Shown here: piece after piece, positions 1 to 11,500 of the stretch
How the letters are laid out: every line of letters starts with the position of its first letter
Position numbering within the stretch: the first letter of the stretch is position 1
Program-made: the position numbers and the translations under genes
Notes under the pieces: model-generated
Database searches by the model: none
Seen by the model: the letters and a program-made list of their open reading frames with translations, nothing else
What the model was told of the DNA's origin: nothing
Assembly (NCBI GenBank): GCA_031213475.1
Contig: JARUPZ010000012.1
Location: 8,948,727 to 9,012,726, forward strand
Length of the DNA: 64,000 bases
Reading direction: 5' to 3'
Source of the DNA: Nereocystis luetkeana
Lineage: Eukaryota; Sar; Phaeophyceae; Laminariales; Laminariaceae

Positions 1-75
1 AGATAGATCATCTACAAATAGATCAGGTAAATCATCTACAAATATATCAGATACATCATCTACAGCTAGATCCTC
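1..75. repeat. GATC-rich simple repeat
   Basis: Degenerate short repeats built around ATCATCTACA and TAGATC. The same vocabulary recurs at 497-655 and 2395-2455, so the first 2.5 kb looks bracketed by one low-complexity family. No coding signal is seen. Confidence 0.5.
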
Positions 76-149
76 TACTCGTAGCGGTTATGATATTCTG
101 TGCAGGATCTGACGCGTGCTACGATACTATAGCGGCATCGAGCACCTTT

Positions 150-362
150 TTGCCGAACAGATTTTCCGAATGACGGGGTGTTTTTCCTTCCTTATAATAA
201 CCCAAAATCGTTGGAAATCCATTCCTTTTCTTTTTCTTCTTCGCACAATGCATTTTGGTACACCCCCCCCCCCCTATGTATAGACCATGGGGATTTTACT
301 CATCCGGTTGCGCTTTGTTTTTACTTGAAGCCAGTTTTTTTGTGTGACTTGCCACAGCACTG
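150..362 (+). repeat. Interspersed repeat family D, copy 1
   Basis: Diverged copy of a sequence also found at 25507-25725 and 57676-57888. Shared landmarks are a GAATGACGGG-like start, a CATGGGATTTACTCATC-like block, a Phe/Leu-rich stretch and GAAGCCAGTTTT. This copy also carries a poly-C run at about 266. Class unknown; no terminal repeats were recognised. Confidence 0.45.
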
Positions 363-496
363 AGTACAACCGTTCCTCAAGCGGGGTGCACCTCTACTAA
401 CTGAGGCATGCTTCATCTGTGTGGTACAGATTCCGACCCAGGAAACATGTCCGAGGCCATGCAGATCACAAGGCTCCCGTCCGGTAACAGTGTAAA

Positions 497-655
497 TCAT
501 CCGATAGAGCGAGCTAGATCCTACATATCAGATCAGAGACATATCAGATCAGAGATCTACCTCGTACATTATCTGCCCTGATAGATCTAGATCATCAAAT
601 ATATGGGGATCGATGATCTGTAGATGATCTGTGGATGATCTGTAAATGATCTGTC
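497..655. repeat. GATCTGTA-type short tandem repeat
   Basis: Contains ATATCAGATCAGAG twice and then about four tandem copies of an 11-bp unit close to ATGATCTGTAG (613-654). Simple satellite-like DNA with no coding potential. Confidence 0.5.
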
Positions 656-1010
656 GAAGGTGTGTCAACTTTTAACTTTGCCCAGACATACCGGACATAT
701 CCCCTTTTTTATTTTTATTTTATGATCTACAAGCAGTAGACCCTTCACGGCAGACAAGTCCCTGATCTATACGACCCGCGCCAAGATCTATGAACGCAAC
801 AATTTCCTGGGTTCAATCCGTGCTCTATACTTTATGCTGACCCCCGCACATCTCACAACTGCAGATACACGATCTAGATGATCTATCTGATCTACGTAAT
901 ATAGATCGTGATCTGTCTCATGTGTGAGACTTTGCAAACTCCAGCTGAGCAAACGTCGGTCGCTTTGTTGCGCATTCCTCGTGACGGACACGGTATTATA
1001 TGAATATGCT

Positions 1011-1110
1011 TTTTTTTTTTTTTTACCGTTGCACTTTTTGTTAATTTTTTTTTTTTTTTACCGTTGCACTTTTTGTTAATTTTTTTTTTTACCGTTGCAC
1101 TTTTTGTTAA
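1011..1110. repeat. Tandem T-rich repeat, three units
   Basis: Three head-to-tail units of a poly-T run followed by ACCGTTGCACTTTTTGTTAA, with periods of about 36 and 32 bp. A related T-run plus ACCGGTGCA occurs near 4745. Length variation lies in the T-run. Confidence 0.7.
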
Positions 1111-1139
1111 ATCTTTTTTCTTTCTCTTCTTTCTTTCTT

Positions 1140-1262
1140 CCTCTATCCCATTCACTTATCCTCCACCCACTCTCTCCCGTTCCCTCCCGGTACGCAGTAA
1201 CTCTCGAGTCCGGGATCACTTACACAGCGGCCGCCGCCTCCCTCCCCCTCACTACGGAGCAT
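1140..1262 (-). repeat. Diverged SINE-like body
   Basis: Resembles the 3' half of the SINE copies at 38535, 50713 and 51996. Shared blocks, as read on the plus strand, are CCCATTCA, GTAACTC, TCCGGGATCAC and a pyrimidine-rich stretch. No tRNA-like head is visible, so it is either a relic or another family sharing the same central core. Confidence 0.35.
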
Positions 1263-1437
1263 GAACATATATCATGGCTCTCGTAATTCCAAGCCATTTT
1301 TATCTCCGAAACGCTAGTAGTGCAGAGTCCCTAAGGAGGTCTTAACCCTTTCGGTACCGTGCCTTATACAGACCTAAACCCTACTCCAATTCCAAGCGTT
1401 TCGCTTCCACAACGGGAGTACAGTCATCCTGAATCAG

Positions 1438-1533
1438 AGCTTCTACGACCGCAGTCCCGTTTTGGGGGACAAACTAGCTGGAATTTGAGTGCTTTGTCGC
1501 CCGAAACGGGACTGCACTTCTAAAAGGGTTTAA
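1438..1533. mobile_element. TTAA-type foldback MITE (family A), decayed
   Basis: Near-palindrome with CGCAGTCCCGTTTTGGGGGAC on the left arm matched by an inverted right arm ending CTAAAAGGG. The left TTAA flank is eroded. Member of the family defined at 38837-38933. Confidence 0.7.
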
Positions 1534-1671
1534 GAGCGATTTTCCGCCCATATATCTTGTTTTTTCCCTGCGAACGGAAAGTATGATTTTGCATGTACGT
1601 ACTTGGTCCAACAAGCAGTAGCCTGTTTTTCTTTTGCCTTGCGAGGCAAAAATTGTGACGGATGGGGCTCC

Positions 1672-1772
1672 TTAACACTTTCAGGGCAGCAGTCCCGTTT
1701 TGGGAACAAACCAGTCAAATTCTAAGTAGTTTGTCCCCCAAAAACGGGACAGCAGTCCTAAAAGCGGGCAAG
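1672..1772. mobile_element. TTAA-type foldback MITE (family A)
   Basis: Starts at TTAAC and has arms GCAGTCCCGTTTTGGGAAC and GTCCCCCAAAAACGGGAC. The right end is degraded (AAGCGGGC). Two family members lie within 240 bp here. Confidence 0.7.
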
Positions 1773-2344
1773 AGGGCAGAGTGCTGTCTGCTACCATTCC
1801 TATTAATAGTATTCGCTCTAAAAGGCGAAACGAACAAACAAGTTTCCGTCAACAGCGCTGTTCGCAGAAACACAAAATAAGCGTGGCAATGACTGCTGGA
1901 GGAGTCGTTTTCAAGCGCCCCCCCCCCCCCCCCCCCGGTCCCCTCCCTACCGAGCGAGCATACTCGATACAAAACCCTCCGCATGGTTCTTTGTTGTTAC
2001 ACCGATACCACCCCCAAAAACAAAAGAGGCGAGGGCCTATTTATTACGACAAGAAGCCGTGCCAAACTCCCGCCTTCGAGCTCATGTTCTACCTTCGACC
2101 CTTTCGGAGACACGACAGGACAATAAACAGGCCCAAGGTGTGACGCAAAGCGCAAACCTCGTTTCAAACATCAAAATCTTCGAGGAAACTTGCTGTAATT
2201 ATTTATTTTCCGGTTTGGAAATGCTATCTGACCAAAACAATTAAATAAATTACCCTCGGTTTCATTTTAATTATTTCGTACCGGAAATAGAGGTAATTTT
2301 ATATTTTCCGTCTACGGGCACACGAAAATTTGGCGATAAAAAGT

Positions 2345-2390
2345 GACGACTTGCAGCGACGGCTTGCAGCGACGACTTGCAGCAACGGCA
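2345..2390. repeat. 15-bp tandem repeat, three units
   Basis: Three copies of a unit close to CGACGACTTGCAG, slightly diverged from one another. Short and of no evident function. Confidence 0.6.
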
Positions 2391-2771
2391 GGCTGTGATC
2401 TACATACAGCAGATGGTCTAGCTGATCTGTCTGATCTGTAGATGATCTATCTGTTCCATTGTGTGATGTAGTGTCTCCAAATTGCAGATGCGGTTGAAAA
2501 AGGGGGAAACAAAAAAAAAAAGTAGACGCATCGCACGATGACGGTATTTACGTATACAGGTGCGTCATGACCGTGATACCCGCGCGAGTACACACTCTGC
2601 TGCTGTACCTCGAGTAGGTTTAGTAATCTGGGAGAAGGGATCTTCAGGGATGTTTTTGACTCGAAAACTGCGTACCGTGGTCTGCACATCGAAATACTGA
2701 GAAATTTCCTGGTTCGATGCAAACGCGGCTGCGCCGCGTTTATGGCGAGTTTTGGCCCGTTTTGGATGCGG

Positions 2772-2800
2772 TTTGGGGTTAGGGTTAGGGTCAGGGGTTG
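2772..2800 (+). repeat. Telomere-like motif (TTAGGG-type)
   Basis: GGGGTTAGGGTTAGGG followed by degenerate TCAGGGG and TTGGG. Too short to be a telomere, so at most an interstitial trace that could be chance. Confidence 0.3.
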
Positions 2801-3952
2801 GGTTGGGTCTTCGCCCGTGGCTTGATCCCAACAGGAACCAAAAACACCTGAACAGTCTACCAACCTAAAGATCTTTTCTCCCAGATTGTTAAAAGGTCCC
2901 CGTTGTACCGCTGCTGTGGCATGATATCGTACAAGCACTCGGAACAGGACGCGGGCACGCGGGCCCAGTGCCCTTACGGCTGCTGCGCGCGTGCATCGAT
3001 GACACATGCTTCACGTTTGGTTTCGTTGCGGTGGCGGCACTCTCGTCTACAGAAACAAACGTTTCATACAAGAACGCCTCCATATATCTCTCGTATATAG
3101 GTGCAAGACTGCTCGATAGGTCCGCCAATCTTCTTGACGCGCAGCCCGCCTCATCTGCTACATATGTTTTGATCTCAAAAGGCTGTTTTGTAATACCAGG
3201 TAATACCAGGTACCTGGTATATATTTTTTCTCAATACCGTACGACACTACAGACAGCGGTGACAGCAGCCCTGTCTGAGGCACCATGTATAGGTGGCAAG
3301 TGCGTTTGAGTGCACGTCGAGAAGGACGGAAGCACTATACAGCAGCCTCGATGAGCGTCGACGCGCGTACTGGCACACAGCACGCGTGCCTGACTGCCGG
3401 GTACGCTGCATCTGCAGACCGAGTGCAGGCAGTGTAGGCCACCGCAATCGAAAACGAACACCAGACACACCAAACGAAGCGCATGTGTGTACGGCCATAA
3501 AAAGCCACACGTCCGCGTGCCGTTCATACCGCTGAGACCACCGGGTATATTCGTGTCCTGCAGCCTCGAAAAAGGCAAAGACCGGTCGAGTTTGTCCGCA
3601 ACAAATCGCGGCAGCTCCTATATAGCTCTCCTCTCCGCGTGCTGTTGATGCAGCAGACCAGGGATACATACCGCTATATACCAGCCAGGTACATGGAATA
3701 CTCAAGATGCCTTAAGGGGGGGGAACACTGGTCGCCTTCGATCGACAATGGTTGCGGCACCCCTCTACAAGCATGCGATTCTCTAGCTGTGTCCCAGTAC
3801 AATTCAGGCTCAACAAGCAAGTTGCTTTTGAAAACCAACACAGGCAGACACCTCTCGTATATACAACTATGCGTAGGTACGAGGCGTACATTATGTACGC
3901 TGCTGGACTGCTGGACGCGTTATCGGGGGTTCAAGCCAGATAAGAAAGCCTC

Positions 3953-4059
3953 TTAACCCCTTTAAAACTCCAGTCCCGTTTTGGGGACAATGCACTCAAA
4001 TTCCAAGTAAGTTGTCCCCAATTGTCCCCAGAACGAGACTGCAGTCCTAAAAGGGATAA
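3953..4059. mobile_element. TTAA-type foldback MITE (family A)
   Basis: TTAACCCC start, arm CAGTCCCGTTTTGGGGACA, and an inverted arm with a duplicated TTGTCCCC segment that lengthens the loop side. The right end reads CTAAAAGGGATAA, a diverged TTAA flank. Confidence 0.8.
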
Positions 4060-4716
4060 GTAGCGCCTCAGGTATCGCACACTAGAACCACTTACTTAGG
4101 TCTCAATCCCTGAGCGTGCTCGGTTGGTGCATCCCTGGCCTCTCAGAGCTCCCACTTCGAAACCGCCACCTTTTTATTACTTGCCGGGCCTTTCCAGCGG
4201 CTCTTTGTTTTCTCGGTCCTTTCTTCTTTTTCTTCCGGTTCGTGTGCGTGCGTGTACTCCGAGCACGGCACCGCGGGAGAGTCCGGCGCCGTCGCGGGTG
4301 ACAGCGGGTGAGGGGGAGCTGCAAGGAGCGCAGTCACCGCTTTCCTGCCTAGGCGTCGCGTGTGCCTCGAAACACGAGGGATGCAGGAACGGGCTCTGTC
4401 TGGCCTCCATTTACTTGTGATTTTGGATAGATTCCGTACGAGATATAAGGGTCGTTCGATGTTGCAAGATAACATTCAAGCGGTGCTTATTTTTGAGACC
4501 ACGTTCAAATTGAAAGAGGGAGCTGCGAAGTCTGAGTACCAACATTGTCGACCTGGCGAACGACGGCCCCGGTGAGCACCGGGCTTCACGCGTGGCGGTC
4601 GACGGGGCTGACTGTGGCAGAGAGTAAGGAAAGCTTTACCCGGACCGAATAGGTGGCGAGGTGGTCGCGAGAGGGGCGGGCGGCGTACGAGGCTGAGAGA
4701 GAGGCTCTGCTGTACG

Positions 4717-4747
<31 letters not shown>

Positions 4748-6379
4748 GGTGCAAGGTGTTCCAATCAGACAGAAAAATATTTCATGAAGGGGCGGGGATT
4801 TTTTTTCTTTTCGATTTTTTTGGTTTCATTTTCATTGTTTTCGCGGTGCTGCTGTGCCGTGCTGTGCTTTCTCTTTCCACGTTAAAAGAGGAAAAGGCTG
4901 TGTTTCGTACAGCAGTATATGCAGCAAGCATGTCAAAAGAGGAAAAGGATTACCCTACCTCGGGTATGTACGTACGGTATGTGAGCGAGCGTAGAGGGCC
5001 ACGTACGCCCGGCAACCGCCCGCGACGCGAAGCGTATATGGCGTCCGAGCTGTTTTCTCCTGAAGCATGGCGGCGGGACTCTTGGCATTATCAAGTCGCC
5101 GGTTTGCCACTTCGATCGATCAGTAAAAACCTATATTCAATCATGGAACTCAGTCCGCTTTGCATACGTAGTAATTTGGTATATATTTTCCCTTCCTGAG
5201 CAAGCGTAACGGGGCGGCGTAGGCCGCCCGCGGAGCGAAGCGCCTTGTATAATACACCGCATCCACCCCCCCCCCCCCCCCGCCCCCCCTTGCCAAATAC
5301 CTGGTACACCTCATACCGCACAGCACTGCAGGAATAATACACGTAGACTACGGTACCACGTACTCGTAAACTTCTAAGTGCCCACAAATACGTGTGGGCT
5401 ACAGGCTCTTTGCACCTATTGGGCTACCTGGTACAGGCTCTTTGTACTGCTGTACGTACTTGCTTCGCTGACCAGACAGCTGGTGCGCCTCTGGCGGGAG
5501 GAAACAGGGGTAGAACACACCTGGTACGGCACATTGATCCGCACTGTACTGACACAATGCTCGACTATTGATACAGCAGTAGTCTGCTGCTGCACTGGTG
5601 CGTATGTATACCTATCGAGGGACGAAGGCCTCCATCGTCCTCGAAGGCACAGCCGAAGGCAGCAGTCAGCGAGTGCACTGATGGCTTTCATCCTAAACAC
5701 GCCGTCTGAAGGCTGTCTGCGCGCCTGTTCGTATCCACCAGGTACCAGGTATGTATCCTTACCAGGTACCGTAGTGTACTTTCGAAAGTATTACGAGTAC
5801 GAGTAATTATCTTTTTCTGCTGATGTACTCACAGCTGTTGATGTCTAAATATAAAAAAATGTTCATAAAATATACCACTCCGTCCCCAAATATAAGAACC
5901 TGTTCTGCACTAATATTTAATAAAAAGGTGCTTATATTCAGGGGCAGAGTGGTACCAGGTAGAGACTGCCTGCTGCTTCTACTCCGTTCGTATACGAGCG
6001 GAACCACTGCAGTTGTGTGTGGGCTGACTGCCTTCTGCTGTTGTTTTACTGCCGTTACGTAGGCTGGGGGTGCCGCGTTCTCCCTCTCAAGCGACCCATC
6101 TACCGCCAACAGAGTCAGCAAACACATACGTAACCCAACGCACTGAAGGGTTCGCAGATCATAAAGCAGTAGAGGACAGTCAGCAGACAACATGACATCC
6201 ATTCTTCTGACAAACTGCAAGCGTCGGACCACCTAATTGCTTATTGTACCAGAGGTAAATGTATGTACCGCCGCATCATGTATCATTAGCAAGTACAACA
6301 CGGCGGCATAATTAGGTTACTCGGATCATGTCACGCACCCCGGTTTTCGTTGGTCAACTAATAATACTTTTCATAATGT

Positions 6380-6425
6380 TTATACTCGTACTATTACTAT
6401 TACTATTAATATTATTAATACTACT
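6380..6425. repeat. (ACT/ATT)n microsatellite
   Basis: Trinucleotide-like run of ACT and ATT units inside AT-rich DNA. No other feature is seen. Confidence 0.6.
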
Positions 6426-6785
6426 GCTGTGGAGGAGAGCGATGCTCTCATCTTACCCTCAGGTTCCTTGTCCAACGATGACGAGAGACGGGTGCCAACA
6501 TCAGCGGAAGGCGATCCTATCAGCATCTGCGTATGTACATACTGCGTGCTTGACCTACAGATAGCAGACGTACGAGTCATACAGTTCGCCCAACACACAA
6601 TCAATACGGTACAGACAGCAGTACGTAGGGGGAAGGCCGCCAGGTTGTATAGCCCAAACACCAAAGGGACCACCTGGAGGCACAAGCTTCCGCCTCAACA
6701 TATACATATATACGATACACACACATCCGGGAAGGGTCGCACACTGGACCACGCTGGCACGGCCATAACTCCACTTCTCACTCAC

Positions 6786-6968
6786 ATCGACGACATTCAT
6801 GGTCGGCCTGCTGCGCATGGCCCCCGCCGCTCGCGCCGTCGCTCCCGCCCTTGACCCCGAGCTCACACCCATCCCAGTAAAGGCGGACGGGGTGACGAAC
6901 GCGTCCGCTCCCAAAAACATAAACGCTACAAGAGCCAACGCGATCTTCATGGGGCTAAACTGACCCAT
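6786..6968 (-). CDS. First exon of a probable plastid-targeted protein
   Basis: The open frame from the ATG at 6968 encodes 61 residues before GTGAGT, a strong 5' splice site, so I read it as a first exon with phase 0 exit. Residues 7-22 (MKIALALVAFMFLGAD) form a hydrophobic signal peptide. It is followed by an A-DAF-VTPSAF junction, with Phe right after the expected cleavage point, then a Ser/Arg/Ala-rich stretch (GVSSGSRAGATARAAGAMRS). This bipartite layout, signal peptide plus ASAFAP-like site plus basic transit peptide, is the known import signal for the secondary plastids of heterokont algae. Met7 is an alternative start that gives a more compact signal peptide. The mature part would begin in exons to the left, which I could not recognise, so the enzyme or complex is unknown. 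The frame stays open past the donor to 6555; an unspliced reading is possible but less likely. Confidence 0.6.
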
Positions 6969-8237
6969 GGTTTCCGTGCAAGGTGCAAGGGGGGAGGGTC
7001 CTTGGCACTTCGTCTAAGTGGGTGAGGCGCTCTTCGGTTGCTGATGAGGGCAGTTTTTCTCTCTGCCACAATCAGCAGTCTCAGCGCATGTACGAGCAGT
7101 ACGAATCTTATGAACGAGGGGTTTCCACGCTCATGTTGCGCCGTGCGTACCAGGGGGATATATAGCTATACTGAATATTATGTGGGAAATCTAAACTACA
7201 TCGACCAATCAGAGGCCTACATACGTACCGCTTTTGATTCCGCACATGTACAGTAATACCCGATGCCACTGCCACACAACATTTTCGATGCTGCCGTACT
7301 TGCTGAGTGATGAGGAAGCGAGCGTCGCTGCGGCGAAAATATATACCGGTAGTGATTGCGATAAATAACCCAATGATGTGACATAGAGAGGCAGTGAGTA
7401 ACGGGGTAGCAGATCATCTGTCTATCGTACCGTTGACCTGTCAGGAAATGTTTTTTGTGCTATAACCGTTGGAAACAGACATCGCCACTTCGGACAGCAT
7501 CGAAGCCTGCTGGTTTCACTTGTAGCGCAGTACACCGCGTGCTGGTCGTCGCTTACATGCTTCATCGCGTACTAATAATACATACCAGGTACCTGGTACG
7601 GTATACCAGTACGAAACAAGGGAACGTGCGTGGGATGCGGCGAGATGTCGTGGGATCCGGAGGTGGGAGTTCGTACGGGATACCACGAGATTCCACGTCA
7701 GCTCGCAAGGGATCCCATACGAATAAAATCACAATAACCTTAGTTTTCTTTAGGGTATTATTTCTGAGTGGTCAACGATGAAGTTCATGCTGCACATTGT
7801 CGGACGGCAAACGCCATGATATAACCTGCAGTCACGGTGGCGTCGCTCTGGTCTCCGTACGTCAGAGTCCGCTGGCCAGGAACAGATACACCCAAACGAA
7901 GCTCAGGGGGGCATCAATATTCGGGGTCTACCAGGAAGGGGCGTGTGGGGATCCCTGGATTAGCTTCTGTAGATCAGCAACCCCGCCACGTTCTTCGACA
8001 AGATAGCGGGGACAACGTCATTGGTAGGAAGGAGGTATGTTTCCATGGAGCAGTAAGGCCGCCATGATCTTGGACAAAGGGACGGTGTGGGCCATGTTCA
8101 TATTTACCGTCTATCGTCCCTGATATTAATAGAATCAATCTTGTCCAAGCGCCAACGGGCTCACGGTGCGACTGCCGTGGTGTAAATCACTCTTAATGCC
8201 ACCCAAGGTGAAGCCTTCTTTACACCGTAGTATGGGT
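6969..8237. other. No gene recognised
   Basis: Mixed-composition DNA between the plastid-targeting exon and the copia element. It holds two overlapping TACCWGGTA motifs (7583-7598). The part just left of 6968 to about 7100 should contain the promoter of the minus-strand gene, but no motif stands out. Confidence 0.4.
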
Positions 8238-8242
8238 AACGG
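8238..8242. repeat. Target site duplication of copia element 1, left
   Basis: AACGG immediately before the left LTR, identical to 14348-14352. Five base pairs is the usual copia duplication length. Confidence 0.9.
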
Positions 8243-8507
8243 TGTTCGTAGAGTCCAAACCTGATGCCCCGTAGAGTCCAAACCTGGATGCCCTGACCAC
8301 CACGTGGTCTGATGAGATTCTTTATAGTCGTTGTATTAGAGGACAGAGGAGGAGAGAGAGCGGAGCCTAGCTCGTAGCTCGGAGCGGAGAACGGAGTGCT
8401 CGAACTCTCCTCATGAACACACGGCAAAATTCACAATAACGCCTGCGAAGATATACGCAACTCTCTACAACTTGTAACCGTCGCTGCTGGAACGATCCAA
8501 ACGAACA
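8243..8507 (-). repeat. 3' LTR of copia element 1
   Basis: 265 bp, bounded by TG and CA. It matches 14102-14347 closely but carries an extra tandem copy of a 23-bp segment (TAGAGTCCAAACCT and its neighbours) near its plus-strand left end. Confidence 0.92.
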
Positions 8508-8520
8508 CCCTCCCTGGCTC
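8508..8520 (-). other. Polypurine tract of copia element 1
   Basis: On the minus strand GAGCCAGGGAGGG directly abuts the 3' LTR, the expected plus-strand primer site. Confidence 0.75.
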
Positions 8521-11500
8521 TTCACAGCAGCAGTGACGAGACCGAAGAGACATTCAAGACTTGCTAGGACCTAAGAACAGCCAACGACAGTACCGCAGGA
8601 GGAAACCCGGCCACCGGGTAAAAAACCCCTGTATAACACATATACTCCAAACCATTGCAATTGAACAACGACCGCATTCCAAACAATGACCATGGCCAGA
8701 AAATAAAATGCCAAGCTGTGCCCTACTCCCCCATGCCCCTCAAAGTAGCGCAGGGTTGGCGACCTGACAAATTATTCCTCGCATCACTCAAACATGACTC
8801 ATCGACCAACGCCCATACCCCCTATTCGCCGTCCAAGGGCAGATTCAACAAGAACCTACGATGAGACTTAAAAGGGGTCGCAGCAAGGGATTTCGTCAAA
8901 ATATCCGCGTGCTGATCTTCCGAAGCTACGAACTGAATGTCGATCTTCTTAGCACGAAGTAGCTCTCTGACAAAATGAAAACGCACGTCAATATGCTTAC
9001 TCCGCGCAGAACAAAGAGGGTTCTCAGCCAACGCTATGGCCCCCTGGTTATCCTCAAAAACCCGAACACATGATCCGCTTAGCTCTGGACAAATAAACGA
9101 CAACACCGCGCCCGTAAACAAAGCTTCCTTCACCCCTTCACCCAGGGCGACATATTCTGCTTCTGCTGTCGACAACGTAACACACCTCTGCGTGCTACTT
9201 GCCCAACTGACGGCCGCACCCCCAAGGGTAATTACCGTCCCCGATACCGAGCGCCTATCGTTCGACTTACCGGCATAATCAGCATCACTATACGCTGTCA
9301 AATCCAATCCCGAACCCCGCACAAAAGTCAATCCCATAAACCTGGTCCCATGGAGGTAAGCCATAATCTTCAAAACTGCCTTCCAGTGCCTCTCCGTTGG
9401 GTTGTGGGAGTGGCGCGCCACAGCACGCACAGCGTTCGAGATGTCCGGCCTCGTCATGGTCGACAGCCACATCAAGCTGCCCACAGCCTCCCTGTACGGC
9501 CAGTCTCGCCCAATTTCGCCCTCCTCTCTTGGACCTAGTTCCACACCGGGGGTCGCGGGGATGTCAGAGGATGAGTTAACACCAAAACGATTCAGCATGC
9601 TCTCTATAAACGCCTTCTGCGTAATCTCCAATGTTCCCAACTCCCAGTCGCGTTTGAAAGCACAACCAGTATACCAAGTCAGTTCGCCGAGGTTATTTGT
9701 GGGGAATTTCGTAACTAGCGCGGCATGGAAATCTCTGCATGTCTCGTCCGATCCTGCGATCACGATGTCATCTACATGGACGGCCATGATCAGTTCTACC
9801 TTGTCGTCCACAACCATGCGAAAAACACACGGGTCAGACCTACACTGCTCCATACCGTACTCTACCACGGTTTCCACCAATAATCCGGCCCACTGCCGTC
9901 CGCTCTGCTTTAGACCATACAGTGATCTGTTCAAGCGGACGATCCTTCCTGACATGTCACCACCCCCTCCGGGTAGTTTCATGTATATCTAGGCGTCGAG
10001 TTTCGCGCGAACAAAAGCTTGCGCGACGTCTAGATGAAAAATCTTCAGACCATATTCGTTGGCAACAGTCGCCAGAATTTTAACTGACGCTGACGAAGGA
10101 GTTGGTGCAAACGTTTGAAAGTAATCTACGTCCTGCACCTGGCTAAAACCCTTAGCCACAAGTCTGGCCTTTGTCTTTACTATCATACCATCCTTATCCG
10201 TCTTGTAGGTGAACACCCACTTCGCGCCTACAGGTTTCCGCCCTCGTGGCGGTGTCGCGGCTTCATATGTACCGGTCGTTTTGTGACCGTCCAACTCAAT
10301 TTGCATGGCCTCGTGCCACGCCGCTTTATATCGGGAACGCTCTACATCTGCTACGGACTGCGGGGGCGGTTCTACGTCTTCCGGGAAACCACTCGGCATG
10401 CACACGCTCAACTCCCCTTTATTCTCCACGGCAGGTCCCCCGGCCATCAAGGCCACTGCGTCCTCCGTCGTCCATGACGTACGATTCAGGATACTCCCAG
10501 GCGTCGTCCACCACTCGTACGCTGCCGCAAGCAGCGCGTCTGCGGCTCCTCTGTCCATCTTTAGCTGGTTCACAGCAGGTTCACCCTCCAGGCGTTGGCT
10601 CTGACCCCTGGTCCGGCCCTGTACTGTTGGAGGGAGCCGTCCCCAGCTGCTGAGCTCGTGTGCTGGCCTGCCCGACAGGATCGCGGGAGGGCCCTCACCG
10701 TTCCCTTGGCCGGTGTCGGAGACTGATGCTGCACCCGGGTCGCTTTCGGCCCTCCCTGGCGGGACCGAGGAGGCGTCCACGGCGCCCCCTTGAGACGAAC
10801 CCATCGTCTCAGCTGTTTCGGCCCTCCCCCTCGGGGCCGAGGAGGCGTCCATGGCGCCCCCTTGAGACGAACCCATCGTCTCTGGTGTTTCGTCGCCGGC
10901 CTCGCCGGCGACAGGTACCTGATGTATGCGCTCCTGCATAAACGCGTCCAGGTCAAAACCCCACGTCACGTCGAGGTCGTTCAAGTGAGCCAGACCGTCG
11001 TCCAGCTCATTCACCACCCCCCCAACACCTCGATCCGACGTGCTCACGTCGTCCGCCTCGGACCCCCCTTTTCCGTAGACAGGGAGTCATTCGCCTGGGC
11101 AGGTACAGGTGGTGCAGGCGACACGCGTTGCCAGGTGACATTTCGCGTGATTAGCACAGTGCGTTGCCTCGTCAATACTCGTACTGAGTCTCGGGGGTAG
11201 TTGGGTGCAGGGCCAAGGTAAAAGCACTCTTGTGCTTTCACCTGTGACTTGTTTTCCCTCTTCACCTTGCAGTAGCCAGGCTTGAGAAAAGGTAGTAATA
11301 CTACCGGGGGGGGGCTACCATGCCACATCTCATGCGGCGACTTGCTCTCAGGGTTAGCTGTCGTTGCAGTGCGGTTCAAGGCGTCACACGCCCAGTGGGA
11401 CGCTTCCGCCCACAATGACGCAGTGGCCGGGAGTTGCGTGCCGGGAAAAGCTCTTTAGCCTGGATTCGGCCCGCCATTGCGGCCGTCTCGATCAAACCCA

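Larger units (their letters stand above)
2801..6785. other. Repeat-rich stretch without a recognised gene
   Basis: No ORF here has a domain or splice context I recognise. The stretch holds a family A MITE, long poly-T (4717-4744) and poly-C (5266-5281) tracts, and the densest cluster of the TACCWGGTA 9-mer in the window (3194-3219, 5298, 5425, 5743-5768, 5953). Downstream exons of the plastid-targeted protein that begins at 6968 may lie here, but I could not identify them. Confidence 0.5.

Noticed and set aside
2772-2800. Telomere or chromosome end
   Set aside because: Only two exact TTAGGG units with unique DNA on both sides.
2447-3007. 186-codon minus ORF
   Set aside because: Runs through telomere-like and simple repeats with no recognisable domain.
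9402-9992. 196-codon plus-strand ORF
   Set aside because: Antisense shadow of the copia reverse transcriptase region.
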